A stretch of DNA of 7,099 nt from Candidatus Methanolliviera sp. GoM_asphalt (GCA_902158745.1 CABGHH010000082.1:1-7099); one strand, 5' to 3'; shown: positions 1-6,982, numbered from the stretch's first letter. A program made the numbers and translations. Notes: generated by a model not told the origin, from the sequence alone.

Positions 1-850
1 CATCGCGAATGACACACTATTTGAACGTGTTGTTGGAACGAGAGAGCCGGAATACACGACGAATTACGATATGAACATCATCGGAGACTACAACATTCAG
101 GGAGACCTATGGATCATAAAGCCATTGTTCGATCGCATGGGAATAAGGATCCTCTCTACGTTCACCGGGAATTCCTCGATAGATGATATTGCACAGGCGC
201 ACAGAGCAAAACTAAATCTGATGCACTGCCAGCGATCAACGCCTTATATCTGTAAGCTGATTGAGGAGAAGTATGGAATTCCGCACATAAGGGCGTCTTT
301 GTTTGGAATAGAACAGACTTCCAAGGCATTGAGGGATGTAGCGGCATTTTTCGGGTTGGAAGATAAAGCAGAGGAGATAATAGCGGATGAAGTCTCGAAG
401 GTGGCTCCGAAGATCGAAGAATATAGAGAGAAGTTTGAGGGAAAGCGAATCTTCATCTATCAGGGGGCTCCTCGCGCATGGCACTGGGTGAGGATGTTTC
501 GTGAGATAGGAATCGAGACGATCGCTGCCGCAACAACTTTTGGTCACGAAGAAGATTATGCGAAGATATGTGAGCGTGTTAAAGATGGAACAATTGTCAT
601 AGACAACCCGAACTCGATCGAGCTCGAAGAGATGCTGACCGAATTGAAGCCTGATATATTCATCTCTGGATTGAAGGAGAAGTATCTCGCATACAAGCTC
701 GGTATTCCATTCATAAACGGTCATTCCTATGAGAAGGGGCCTTATGCGGTCTATTCCGGTTTATTGAACTTCGCGAGAGATGTAGAGAAGTCTATCTTCG
801 CCCCGGTGTGGGGCATGATAAGGAGAGGAGATGCGAAGCGTAACGATTAA
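1..850 (+). CDS. Nitrogenase-type component 1 alpha (D) subunit, 3' part
   Basis: This is the C-terminal portion (about 283 residues) of a nitrogenase component 1 alpha-type protein. The frame is open to the left edge, so the ATG at 71 is an internal Met and the true start lies outside. Visible anchors are IAND at the left edge, then (numbering from the Met at 71) IIGDYNIQGD at 3-12, HCQRS with C53 in the place of NifD Cys275, PRAWHW at 134-139, FGHEEDY at 157-163, SGLKEK with K202 in the place of NifD Lys426, and NGHSY with H218 in the place of NifD His442. The C53-H218 distance is 165 residues against 167 in NifD. The retained His argues against the NifE scaffold. PR-WHW, FGHEED and NGH-Y--GPY resemble AnfD/VnfD, whereas the stretch around AHRAKLN recalls NifE, so the protein is mosaic. 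The P-cluster cysteines would lie upstream and cannot be checked. The expected role is active-site cofactor binding in a D2K2 enzyme fed by a NifH-like reductase not seen here. A nitrogenase-like reductase (for example MarD-type) is a serious alternative. Confidence 0.85.
   Translation, partial: IANDTLFERVVGTREPEYTTNYDMNIIGDYNIQGDLWIIKPLFDRMGIRILSTFTGNSSIDDIAQAHRAKLNLMHCQRSTPYICKLIEEKYGIPHIRASLFGIEQTSKALRDVAAFFGLEDKAEEIIADEVSKVAPKIEEYREKFEGKRIFIYQGAPRAWHWVRMFREIGIETIAAATTFGHEEDYAKICERVKDGTIVIDNPNSIELEEMLTELKPDIFISGLKEKYLAYKLGIPFINGHSYEKGPYAVYSGLLNFARDVEKSIFAPVWGMIRRGDAKRND
820..830 (+). promoter_or_regulatory. Ribosome binding site for the K subunit
   Basis: AGGAG at 821-825 lies 5 nt before the ATG at 831, inside the end of the D gene. 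It supports the ATG at 831 as the K start and therefore the 20-nt overlap with the D gene. Confidence 0.7.
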
Positions 851-2141
851 TCCTTCAAGGATGTGTCAGCCGATCGGTGCCATGCACGCAACGTTGGGCA
901 TACATGCCGCTGTGCCTCTTATTCACGGATCGCAGGGCTGTTCCGCATATCCGATGCGAATGTTCAACCGCCATTTCAGGGAGCCGGCGCAGATTGCGGT
1001 TACCGCTCTTGGTGAAGGTGCATCCGTATTTGGTGGAAGAGATAACTTGATCGCCTCCATAAAGAACGTGATTGCAAGGAGAAACCCAGAACTCATAGGC
1101 GTGATTACAACATGCCTCTCCGAGACCATAGGCGATGACGTTGAGGGAATTGTGAGAGAGACCATCGATGAGATAGAGGAAGTCGAAGAAGAAGATGTGA
1201 TTCCAATCGTTACGATCCACACGCCAAGCTATGTTGGATCACATATCACGGGGTATGATAATGCATTGAAGGCGTTCGTTACGCATCTTTCGAAAGAATT
1301 TGATGAATCAGACGAGAAGCTGAATATCATACCAGGAATGATAAATCCAGGTGATATTCGAGAGATAAAAGGGATGCTCGACTTACTCGGTGTCTCATAT
1401 ACGATTCTAAGTGATATCTCGGATACATTCGATGCTCCGATAATCCTTCCAAAGCCATCATTTCCGAATGGAGGAACGTCTGTGGAGGAGATAGAGAATT
1501 GTGCGGGCGCATGCGGCGTCATCTCGCTCTGTGAACACGCCGGGGGATCTGCCGCAAAATTCTTGAAAGGGAAGTATGGGATGAGATCGGATGCGATCTG
1601 TCCAATCGGGGTTTCAAAGACGGATCGATTCATTGAGGCTATAAGTGATATTACTGAGAAAGAGATTCCTTATGAACTCGAAAAAGAGCGCGGAAAACTG
1701 ATAGATGCAATGGTAGATGTGCATCAGCTCACTTATGGGAAGAAGGCCGCGATATTTGCAGATCCAGACATTGCACTCGGGATTGCAGAATTTGCGTCTG
1801 AACTCGGGATGGAAGTCGTCGTCCTGGCGAGCAGTACGTCGAGCAACGCTTTCATGGATGCGGCAAAAGAGATATCTGATGGCGAGATTCTGAACGGAAA
1901 CGATCTGTATGATCTCCATCGGGCGGTAAAGGAGAAAGATGCAGATATTCTCTTTGGCCATACGATGTGCAAGAAGAGTATCCCTGCGGGTGAAGATAAT
2001 ATCGCATTCGTCAGATGTGGATTTCCCGTGTATGACAGGATTGGATACTACCGATATGGGATCATGGGATATCACGGTGGGATATATCTTTCAGATCTGA
2101 TCGCAAACGCGATTTTGGATCGGTATGGGCAGTATGGATAG
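831..2141 (+). CDS. Nitrogenase-type component 1 beta (K) subunit
   Basis: This 436-residue protein is the partner of the preceding D subunit, forming the beta chain of a nitrogenase-type component 1. C12 (in CQPIGA), C37 (in HGSQGC) and C95 (in TTCLSETIGDD) are spaced 25 and 58 residues apart, the same as Cys70, Cys95 and Cys153 of Azotobacter NifK that bind the P-cluster. HTPS at 130-133 provides the serine equivalent to NifK Ser188. The C-terminal block RCGFPVYDRIGYYR (395-408) is typical of K/N-type proteins. The N-terminus is short, lacking the roughly 50-residue extension of NifK, as in AnfK/VnfK. The scaffold protein NifN shares several of these motifs, so that assignment is not fully excluded; pairing with a D protein that keeps the cofactor His favours a catalytic K subunit. 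The start overlaps the D gene by 20 nt, which indicates translational coupling and leaves no room for an anfG/vnfG delta-subunit gene between them. Confidence 0.85.
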   Translation: MRSVTINPSRMCQPIGAMHATLGIHAAVPLIHGSQGCSAYPMRMFNRHFREPAQIAVTALGEGASVFGGRDNLIASIKNVIARRNPELIGVITTCLSETIGDDVEGIVRETIDEIEEVEEEDVIPIVTIHTPSYVGSHITGYDNALKAFVTHLSKEFDESDEKLNIIPGMINPGDIREIKGMLDLLGVSYTILSDISDTFDAPIILPKPSFPNGGTSVEEIENCAGACGVISLCEHAGGSAAKFLKGKYGMRSDAICPIGVSKTDRFIEAISDITEKEIPYELEKERGKLIDAMVDVHQLTYGKKAAIFADPDIALGIAEFASELGMEVVVLASSTSSNAFMDAAKEISDGEILNGNDLYDLHRAVKEKDADILFGHTMCKKSIPAGEDNIAFVRCGFPVYDRIGYYRYGIMGYHGGIYLSDLIANAILDRYGQYG

Positions 2142-2151
2142 ATGATCTCCT

Positions 2152-3087
2152 GTGAAGATTAGTTCTATATTGGTCTTTCTCATTATAGCTGGAATACTCC
2201 TCTTGGCAGTCTTTACAGCTGGTTACCTGCAAAAACAAACCAATATCGGCATGGCAGTTGAGTTCAATGACCATGCTGCATCTTCTTATGTGGCAAAGGA
2301 GAAGGGGTGGTATGAAGATGAAGGAATCGATTTTACCACTTATGAGAGCTATGCCACAGGAATGCGGCTTGCCAGCGCCATGGCCAGAGGAGATATTCAG
2401 ATTGCCTATATCTGCCTCTCTCCAGCCATACTGGCGTACTCCAGAGGTGTTCCGATAAAGATCGTCGCAGGAACCCACAAGTACGGTTATGGTCTGGTCG
2501 CCCGTCCCGAAATTACGAAGATCTCCGATCTAAATGGTAAGATCATCGGTTGCGTGAGAGAGGGCGGAATGGTGGATTTACTCCTAAATCGTCTGATCGA
2601 AGAATGTAACCTCAAAGATGTCAAGATTCGGCGCATGGTCCCATCAAAACAGGTTATTGCTCTTGAAACTGGACAATTGGATGCAAGCTTTCTTCCAGAA
2701 CACCACGCAACCATCGCCGAGTCCAAAGGATTTTATATGCTCATAAAAAGTCAGGATATGTGGCCGGATATGCAGGGAAGCGTCCTCGTCGTGAAGACAG
2801 ACCTCATAGAGAACGATCCAGAGACGGTGAAAAAGCTGGTGAGAGTCACCCAAAAGGCAACGAACTGGGTGAACGAGAATCCAGATAACACCTCTATAAT
2901 CCTCGCCGATGTACTGGATACGACCCCAGAGGTAATCCAAAGATCGATGAATAGACTGAATTACACGACCGAGATCAACAGAGAATCCGTCCAGGAGATG
3001 ATAGATTACATGGCAAAATTGGGTTATATCGATGAAGGGATCAAAGCCGAGGATATTCTTGACGCAAGATTCTTGCGGGAGTTATGA
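2152..3087 (+). CDS. ABC importer substrate-binding protein, NMT1/SsuA/TauA-like
   Basis: This 311-residue extracytoplasmic binding protein captures a small solute for the permease and ATPase encoded next. Residues 2-24 are a short Lys-led hydrophobic segment that acts as a signal peptide or uncleaved membrane anchor; there is no lipobox cysteine. The mature part starts with a beta strand (NIGMAVEFNDH, 31-41) followed by YVAKEKGWYEDEGID (46-60), SAMARGDIQIAYI (75-87) and, further on, LNGKIIG and LETGQLDASFLPEHHA. These are the usual landmarks of the nitrate/sulfonate/taurine/pyrimidine-precursor type II binding fold. The ligand cannot be read from the sequence. The start is GTG; it lies 10 nt after the K stop and has no obvious purine-rich ribosome site, but it is chosen because later starts would cut into the hydrophobic leader. 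Its position in the operon suggests supply of a substrate, sulfur or nitrogen source, or metal oxyanion for the enzyme upstream; that is inference. Confidence 0.8.
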   Translation: MKISSILVFLIIAGILLLAVFTAGYLQKQTNIGMAVEFNDHAASSYVAKEKGWYEDEGIDFTTYESYATGMRLASAMARGDIQIAYICLSPAILAYSRGVPIKIVAGTHKYGYGLVARPEITKISDLNGKIIGCVREGGMVDLLLNRLIEECNLKDVKIRRMVPSKQVIALETGQLDASFLPEHHATIAESKGFYMLIKSQDMWPDMQGSVLVVKTDLIENDPETVKKLVRVTQKATNWVNENPDNTSIILADVLDTTPEVIQRSMNRLNYTTEINRESVQEMIDYMAKLGYIDEGIKAEDILDARFLREL

Positions 3088-3833
3088 AAGTTAAGGACGT
3101 ATTGGTTGGAATACTGCCGATCATCGTATTTGTGATGATATGGGAGGGCATCGCTCAACTGAATATATTCCCAACATACATATTTCCATCATTCTCTGCC
3201 GTGATACGCGAGTTTTACCGATTAGCGGTTGGTGGTGTTTTATTAAATAATCTCCTGAGCAGTCTCTTCAGGGTATTGGTTGGGTTTCTGTTGGGTTCTG
3301 TCGCTGGTATTACTATGGGAATTGGGATGGGGTGTAAAGAAGTTATAAACAAGTCACTAAATCCGATCTTCACCCTTCTCTATCCGATCCCCGCGCTTGG
3401 CTGGGCACCACTCTTGATGATCTGGGTGGGGATAAATGAGATGTTGCCGATCACATTGATATTTCTCTGTTCCTTCTTTCCTGTCCTCTACAACACGATT
3501 ACGGGCATTAAAGGTGTTGATGAAGACGTCATCAAAGCAGCGAGAACCTTGGGTGCATCGGATAGAAAGATTCTGACCACGGTTATCCTACCATTGGCAA
3601 TACCAAACATCTTCACCGGGTTGAGGCTTGAGGCAGGTATGGCATGGAGGGTGGTGATCGCGGCGGAGATGGTTGCAATTCCCACAGGGATAGGAGCTCT
3701 GATGATGAGAGCGGAGAGTCTGCTTCGGGTTGACATTATAATCGTCTGCCTGATGGTGCTTTCGGTTATGTGCCTATTATTTGAGCGATTTTTTCAATAT
3801 ATGGAGAAGAAGGTCACAGCTGGGTGGAGGTAG
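3084..3833 (+). CDS. ABC importer permease, SsuC/TauC/NrtB-like
   Basis: This 249-residue integral membrane protein of the binding-protein-dependent transport inner membrane family forms the translocation channel. Hydrophobic segments lie near residues 5-22, 58-84, 95-115, 121-137, 172-200 and 217-234, in agreement with about six spans. The cytoplasmic coupling (EAA) loop is visible as KAARTLGASDRKILTTVILP at 151-170, and the segment before it, PIPALGWAPLLMIWVGINE at 101-119, matches the pattern of sulfonate/nitrate/taurine permeases. The length is normal for the family. The ATG overlaps the stop of the binding-protein gene in an ATGA arrangement, with GGGAG at 3077-3081 only 2 nt upstream, so translation is probably coupled. 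The ATPase gene follows after 3 nt. Confidence 0.87.
   Translation: MKVKDVLVGILPIIVFVMIWEGIAQLNIFPTYIFPSFSAVIREFYRLAVGGVLLNNLLSSLFRVLVGFLLGSVAGITMGIGMGCKEVINKSLNPIFTLLYPIPALGWAPLLMIWVGINEMLPITLIFLCSFFPVLYNTITGIKGVDEDVIKAARTLGASDRKILTTVILPLAIPNIFTGLRLEAGMAWRVVIAAEMVAIPTGIGALMMRAESLLRVDIIIVCLMVLSVMCLLFERFFQYMEKKVTAGWR
3826..3831 (+). promoter_or_regulatory. Ribosome binding site for the ABC ATPase
   Basis: GGAGGT spans the end of the permease gene and the first base of its TAG stop, 5 nt before the ATG at 3837. This strong Shine-Dalgarno match fixes the ATPase start. Confidence 0.7.
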
Positions 3834-3836
3834 TAC

Positions 3837-4577
3837 ATGCCGGGCGTTGAATTAAAGAACATTGGAAATTATGTCTTCAGCAACTTGAACATGGGGGTAT
3901 TTGATGGGGAGTTGTTGGTGGTTTTGGGACCAAACGGTGCTGGAAAAACCACTCTGCTCAATATCATCGCTGGGTTGATAGATTACGAAGGAACGGTTCT
4001 CTTCGATGGTATCCCAATCGATGAGATACCAACAAGTGAGCGGCAGATCGGCTACCTATTCCAGAATCTCGCACTATTTTCTCATTTAGACGTTGCCTCC
4101 AATGTCGGTTACAGTTTAAGAGTAAATGGGGAAGAGAAGGAGGAGATTATACAGAAGGTGAATGAACTGTTAAAGTTGATGAAGATAGAGCATCTAAAAC
4201 AGAAGTATCCAAAGACTCTCAGCGGTGGCGAAAAACAGCGAGTAGCTCTTGCACGGGCACTTGCCTCCTCTCCAAAGATATTACTCTTAGATGAGCCTTT
4301 CAACAGTCTTGACGCCGGGATCTGCAGATGCCTGAGAAGAGAAATTTGTCAGATACAGAGGAGATTGGGGATCACAACGATATTTGTCACGCATAATTTA
4401 GCCGATGCAAGGGAGATGGGCGATAGGTTTGTGATTTTAAAGAGCGGTAAAATACAGCAAGTAGTATCAAAGGAGATGTTCTTCGATGACGCCGGAGATG
4501 CAGGTAATGGTTATAGGGTTCAAGATTGTCTGAATTGCACGATAGATTGCAATTGTAAGAGAGACGAGAGATTATGA
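3837..4577 (+). CDS. ABC importer ATPase with cysteine-rich C-terminal tail
   Basis: This 246-residue cytoplasmic ATPase energises the importer. All nucleotide-binding motifs are intact: Walker A GPNGAGKTT (31-39), Q-loop Gln76, signature LSGGEKQR (128-135), Walker B ILLLDEP (148-154), D-loop SLDA (157-160) and switch His186. The stretch SERQIGYLFQNLALFSHLDV (67-86) looks more like molybdate/tungstate (ModC/WtpC) and CUT-type ATPases than like SsuB/TauB, although the two partner proteins look SsuA/SsuC-like. No TOBE regulatory domain follows. Instead the protein ends with C231, C234, C238 and C240 (CxxCxxxCxC) and a short basic/acidic tail. Three more cysteines occur at 163, 165 and 171, just after the D-loop. 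The cysteine tail could bind a metal or Fe-S cluster or sense redox state; this is not established. The stop overlaps the next gene's ATG by 4 nt. Confidence 0.88.
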   Translation: MPGVELKNIGNYVFSNLNMGVFDGELLVVLGPNGAGKTTLLNIIAGLIDYEGTVLFDGIPIDEIPTSERQIGYLFQNLALFSHLDVASNVGYSLRVNGEEKEEIIQKVNELLKLMKIEHLKQKYPKTLSGGEKQRVALARALASSPKILLLDEPFNSLDAGICRCLRREICQIQRRLGITTIFVTHNLADAREMGDRFVILKSGKIQQVVSKEMFFDDAGDAGNGYRVQDCLNCTIDCNCKRDERL

Positions 4578-4819
4578 ATACACTTCCTGCGCGCGAAAGG
4601 AAGATAACGATCGTTGAAGAGGTCGGATTGAGGAGACATCTGGTGATCGGCAAACATTCGGGTGCACACGCCATTCATCATAAATTTGAAGAACTCGGTA
4701 TCAATCTTGTTGAGGAAGACTGCGAAAAGATTCTAACAGAGATTCGAAAGATCGTGGTCGAGACGAAGGTCTCACCATCCGACGACGAGTTGATAAAGAT
4801 AGCAGAAAAATTGAGGTGA
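4574..4819 (+). CDS. Stand-alone C-terminal domain of a homocitrate/isopropylmalate synthase-family protein
   Basis: This small protein of 81 residues matches only the C-terminal end of the homocitrate synthase/2-isopropylmalate synthase family (NifV, AksA, LeuA, CimA). The pattern EEVGLRRHLVIGKHSGAHAI (15-34) corresponds to the conserved segment just after the TIM barrel, with the family's GKHSG motif. It is followed by a helical region ending in SPSDDELIKIAEKL, as at the end of NifV-type enzymes. The catalytic barrel, with the acyl-CoA and metal sites, is missing: the preceding DNA is fully used by the ABC ATPase gene. The first dozen residues (MNTLPARERKIT) are not recognised. The ATGA overlap with the ATPase gene, and the next gene starting 7 nt downstream, argue for an expressed operon member rather than random debris. 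It may complement a separately encoded barrel, as split NifV is known in Clostridium pasteurianum; it may be a regulatory domain, or a decayed remnant. The nitrogenase context makes NifV (homocitrate for the cofactor) the most appealing parent, but paralogues cannot be told apart from this part. Confidence 0.72.
   Translation: MNTLPARERKITIVEEVGLRRHLVIGKHSGAHAIHHKFEELGINLVEEDCEKILTEIRKIVVETKVSPSDDELIKIAEKLR
4813..4819 (+). promoter_or_regulatory. Ribosome binding site for the PAS/GAF protein
   Basis: GAGGTGA forms the last codons and stop of the small synthase-fragment gene and lies 7 nt before the GTG at 4827. This near-consensus Shine-Dalgarno sequence supports the GTG start and co-translation with the upstream gene. 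Confidence 0.65.
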
Positions 4820-4826
4820 AGAGAAG

Positions 4827-6968
4827 GTGAAATTGAAGAAGAAAGATATAGAAGGGAGCAGATCAAGTTATCGTGAACTCGTTGAAGATGTGAACAGCAT
4901 AGTTCTGCTGATGGACGCAGAGGGAACGATCATCTTCTTCAATAATTTTGCCGAGGAATTATTTGGATACACTAAAGAAAAGATCATCGGTCAAAATGTC
5001 GTTGGAACGATCATTCCAGAGACAGAATCTACGGGTAGAGATCTAAAAGAGATGATCCTCGGTATCGGAAGAAATCCAGAAAAATATAAAAGCAACATAA
5101 ATGAGAACATGGGGAATAACGGAGAGCGGATCTGGGTCTCCTGGACAAACAAACCCGTTTTTGATGAAAATGGGCGTGTGGTTGAAATTTTGTGCGCCGG
5201 CAACGATGTCACCGAGCGAAGACAGGCAAAGAAGGCATTAGAGTATCGATCCGAATTTGACAGACTCATCACCTCCATATCGACAAGCTTCATCAACCTC
5301 GCATCGGATGAAGTTGATGGCGGGATAAAACAAGCGTTGCAGGCGATCGGAGAATTTGTCGGTGTTGACCGTAGTTATGTCTTTCTGCTTTCCGACGACG
5401 GAACGAAGATGGACAATACGCACGAGTGGTGTGCCGAAGGGATCGAGCCACAGATTAATAATCTGAAGGAATTGCCCGTTGATACCTTTCCGTGGTGGAT
5501 GGAGAAACTCAACCAGTTCGAGACCGTCTATGTCCCCCGTGTCGCCGACCTTCCTCCCGAGGCAAGTGCCGAAAAAGAGATCCTGCAACCGCAAGGCATC
5601 CAATCGCTCATCATCGTTCCGATGGTTTATGGTAGGTCTCTGGTTGGATTTTTAAGGTTCGATTCGGTACGAGCGGAGAAGAGATGGTCGGAAGAGATCA
5701 TCTCGCTGATCAAGATAGTGGGAGAAATTCTCACGAATGCGCTTGAGCACAAACGCCTCGTTGAGGAACTCGAATCAAGCAAAGCATATTTCCAACAATT
5801 CTTTAATTCATCGCCGGTGCCATTAACGCTGATCGGGTTAAATGGAAAAAGACTGGATTGCAATCCAGCGATGGAAGAATTAACCGGTAGAAGTAAAGAG
5901 GAATTGGTGAACGTACCTGTTGGAGATATTTATAGTGAAGAAGAACAATTAATGATCAAAAAGAAATTAGTTAACGGGACCATCGAGAAAGGATACGTGC
6001 ATGGTTTTGAGACTTATTTCTCACGTCCGGATGGAACCAAGCTGCCTGTCGTTGCGAATACTTCTTTAATTAAAGGCAGACCACCGTCTATAATTTATTC
6101 TGCTACCGATATAAGTGAATTGCGAAAGCGAGAAGAAGAGATAAAAGATGCAAAGGCGTTCTCCGATCAGATAATAAATGCCATTGTAGATCCTATCTGT
6201 GTCGTCGATAATGAAGGAAGGTGGGTGAGGGCAAATCCGGCATGGGGGCGGGTCGTTGGATATAAACCGGAGGAGTTGCTTGGGAAGAGAACTAAAGAAC
6301 AGCCGTTCGTGACACCGGAGTTAACGGAGATCAGAGAAGAAAAATTATGGAAGCCCGTTTATGAGAAAGGAATGGTTACGAACGTCGAGATACCTTACAC
6401 TCATAAAAATGGCAAAGAGATCATCGGATTGGCTTCCGAGTCGTTGTTGAAGGATGCAAAGGGAAATAATATCGGAAGGGTGCTCGTAATTAAAGATATA
6501 ACGGAAGAGCGTAAGCGCGAGGCAAAGATTGAAGAGCTGGTAGTATATCTTAACGTGGCGATGGATTCCTCTCCTGATATATTACTCGTATTCAATAGAG
6601 AAGGCTTTGTAACATACATAAATAAAGAATTTGAGGGCGATTTTGGATATACAAAAGAAGAATGTATCGGTTTAACGATAGAAAGATTGGCGGATAAGAT
6701 ACTACCTGAAGAAGAGGCGCCGTTCCTTGTGAAAGAAATTAGAGAGCTGTTGGAGACCGGTGAAAAGATTATGGACGTGGAATTGGAGGCGATGAACAAA
6801 GAGAGAGAACGTTTTTCGATGATATATTCTGCATCGGGAATTTTCGACGCATCCAACCATTTAATCGGCGCGGTCATCAGCATCAGGAACGTCGAAAAGA
6901 AGTACAAAGAATATATCGAAGAGGCTAAAAGATATGTTGAAAGATGGGGAGAGATAAAGGAAAAATAA
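4827..6968 (+). CDS. Multidomain PAS-GAF-PAS-PAS-PAS sensory protein without visible output domain
   Basis: This 713-residue protein, with a GTG start, appears soluble; there is no signal peptide or membrane span. Domains in order are PAS1 (about 13-135, with ELFGYTKEKIIGQ and ending in DVTERR), GAF (about 145-313, with the GI-SLIIVPM--GR-LVGFLRFD core at 257-279), PAS2 (about 318-435), PAS3 (about 443-563, ending DITEERKR) and PAS4 (about 575-692, with DFGYTKEECIGL). Short charged linkers between them are likely coiled coils. No histidine-kinase H-box, HATPase, GGDEF, EAL, receiver or helix-turn-helix region is seen; after PAS4 only a charged helix of about 22 residues remains. Such kinase-less PAS/GAF proteins are common in methanogen-related archaea and probably act by protein-protein contact. 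The ligands (redox, heme, flavin, small molecule) are unknown. The gene starts 7 nt after the preceding gene, so it is probably co-transcribed with the nitrogenase-type and transporter genes and may sense a signal relevant to them; this is inference. PAS1 and PAS4 share the FGYTKE motif, suggesting internal duplication. Confidence 0.82.
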   Translation: MKLKKKDIEGSRSSYRELVEDVNSIVLLMDAEGTIIFFNNFAEELFGYTKEKIIGQNVVGTIIPETESTGRDLKEMILGIGRNPEKYKSNINENMGNNGERIWVSWTNKPVFDENGRVVEILCAGNDVTERRQAKKALEYRSEFDRLITSISTSFINLASDEVDGGIKQALQAIGEFVGVDRSYVFLLSDDGTKMDNTHEWCAEGIEPQINNLKELPVDTFPWWMEKLNQFETVYVPRVADLPPEASAEKEILQPQGIQSLIIVPMVYGRSLVGFLRFDSVRAEKRWSEEIISLIKIVGEILTNALEHKRLVEELESSKAYFQQFFNSSPVPLTLIGLNGKRLDCNPAMEELTGRSKEELVNVPVGDIYSEEEQLMIKKKLVNGTIEKGYVHGFETYFSRPDGTKLPVVANTSLIKGRPPSIIYSATDISELRKREEEIKDAKAFSDQIINAIVDPICVVDNEGRWVRANPAWGRVVGYKPEELLGKRTKEQPFVTPELTEIREEKLWKPVYEKGMVTNVEIPYTHKNGKEIIGLASESLLKDAKGNNIGRVLVIKDITEERKREAKIEELVVYLNVAMDSSPDILLVFNREGFVTYINKEFEGDFGYTKEECIGLTIERLADKILPEEEAPFLVKEIRELLETGEKIMDVELEAMNKERERFSMIYSASGIFDASNHLIGAVISIRNVEKKYKEYIEEAKRYVERWGEIKEK

Positions 6969-6982
6969 AATTCTATCATCAC

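Noticed and set aside
71..73. ATG as the real start of the D subunit gene
   Set aside because: The same frame is open to the left edge, and its codons (IAND ... GTREPEYTTNYD) continue the nitrogenase alpha-chain similarity, so this Met is internal.
236..724. Minus-strand open frame of 162 codons opposite the D gene
   Set aside because: It lies wholly antisense to a clearly conserved protein, has no recognisable domain and no spacing consistent with a gene; it is a coding shadow.
1..850. D protein as the NifE scaffold, or as CfbD/BchN
   Set aside because: Some segments look NifE-like, but the His equivalent to NifD His442 and the Lys426 equivalent are present in NGHSY and SGLKEK. The IAND block also fits D proteins. 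This was rejected as the best call, though phylogeny should confirm.
2062..2478. Minus-strand open frame crossing the K/binding-protein junction
   Set aside because: It spans the ends of two supported plus-strand genes and shows no family resemblance.
6401..6982. Minus-strand open frame of 193 codons opposite the end of the PAS/GAF gene
   Set aside because: Its Ser/Ile-rich, low-information composition is what is expected antisense to PAS coding sequence. The plus-strand frame has clear PAS motifs throughout.
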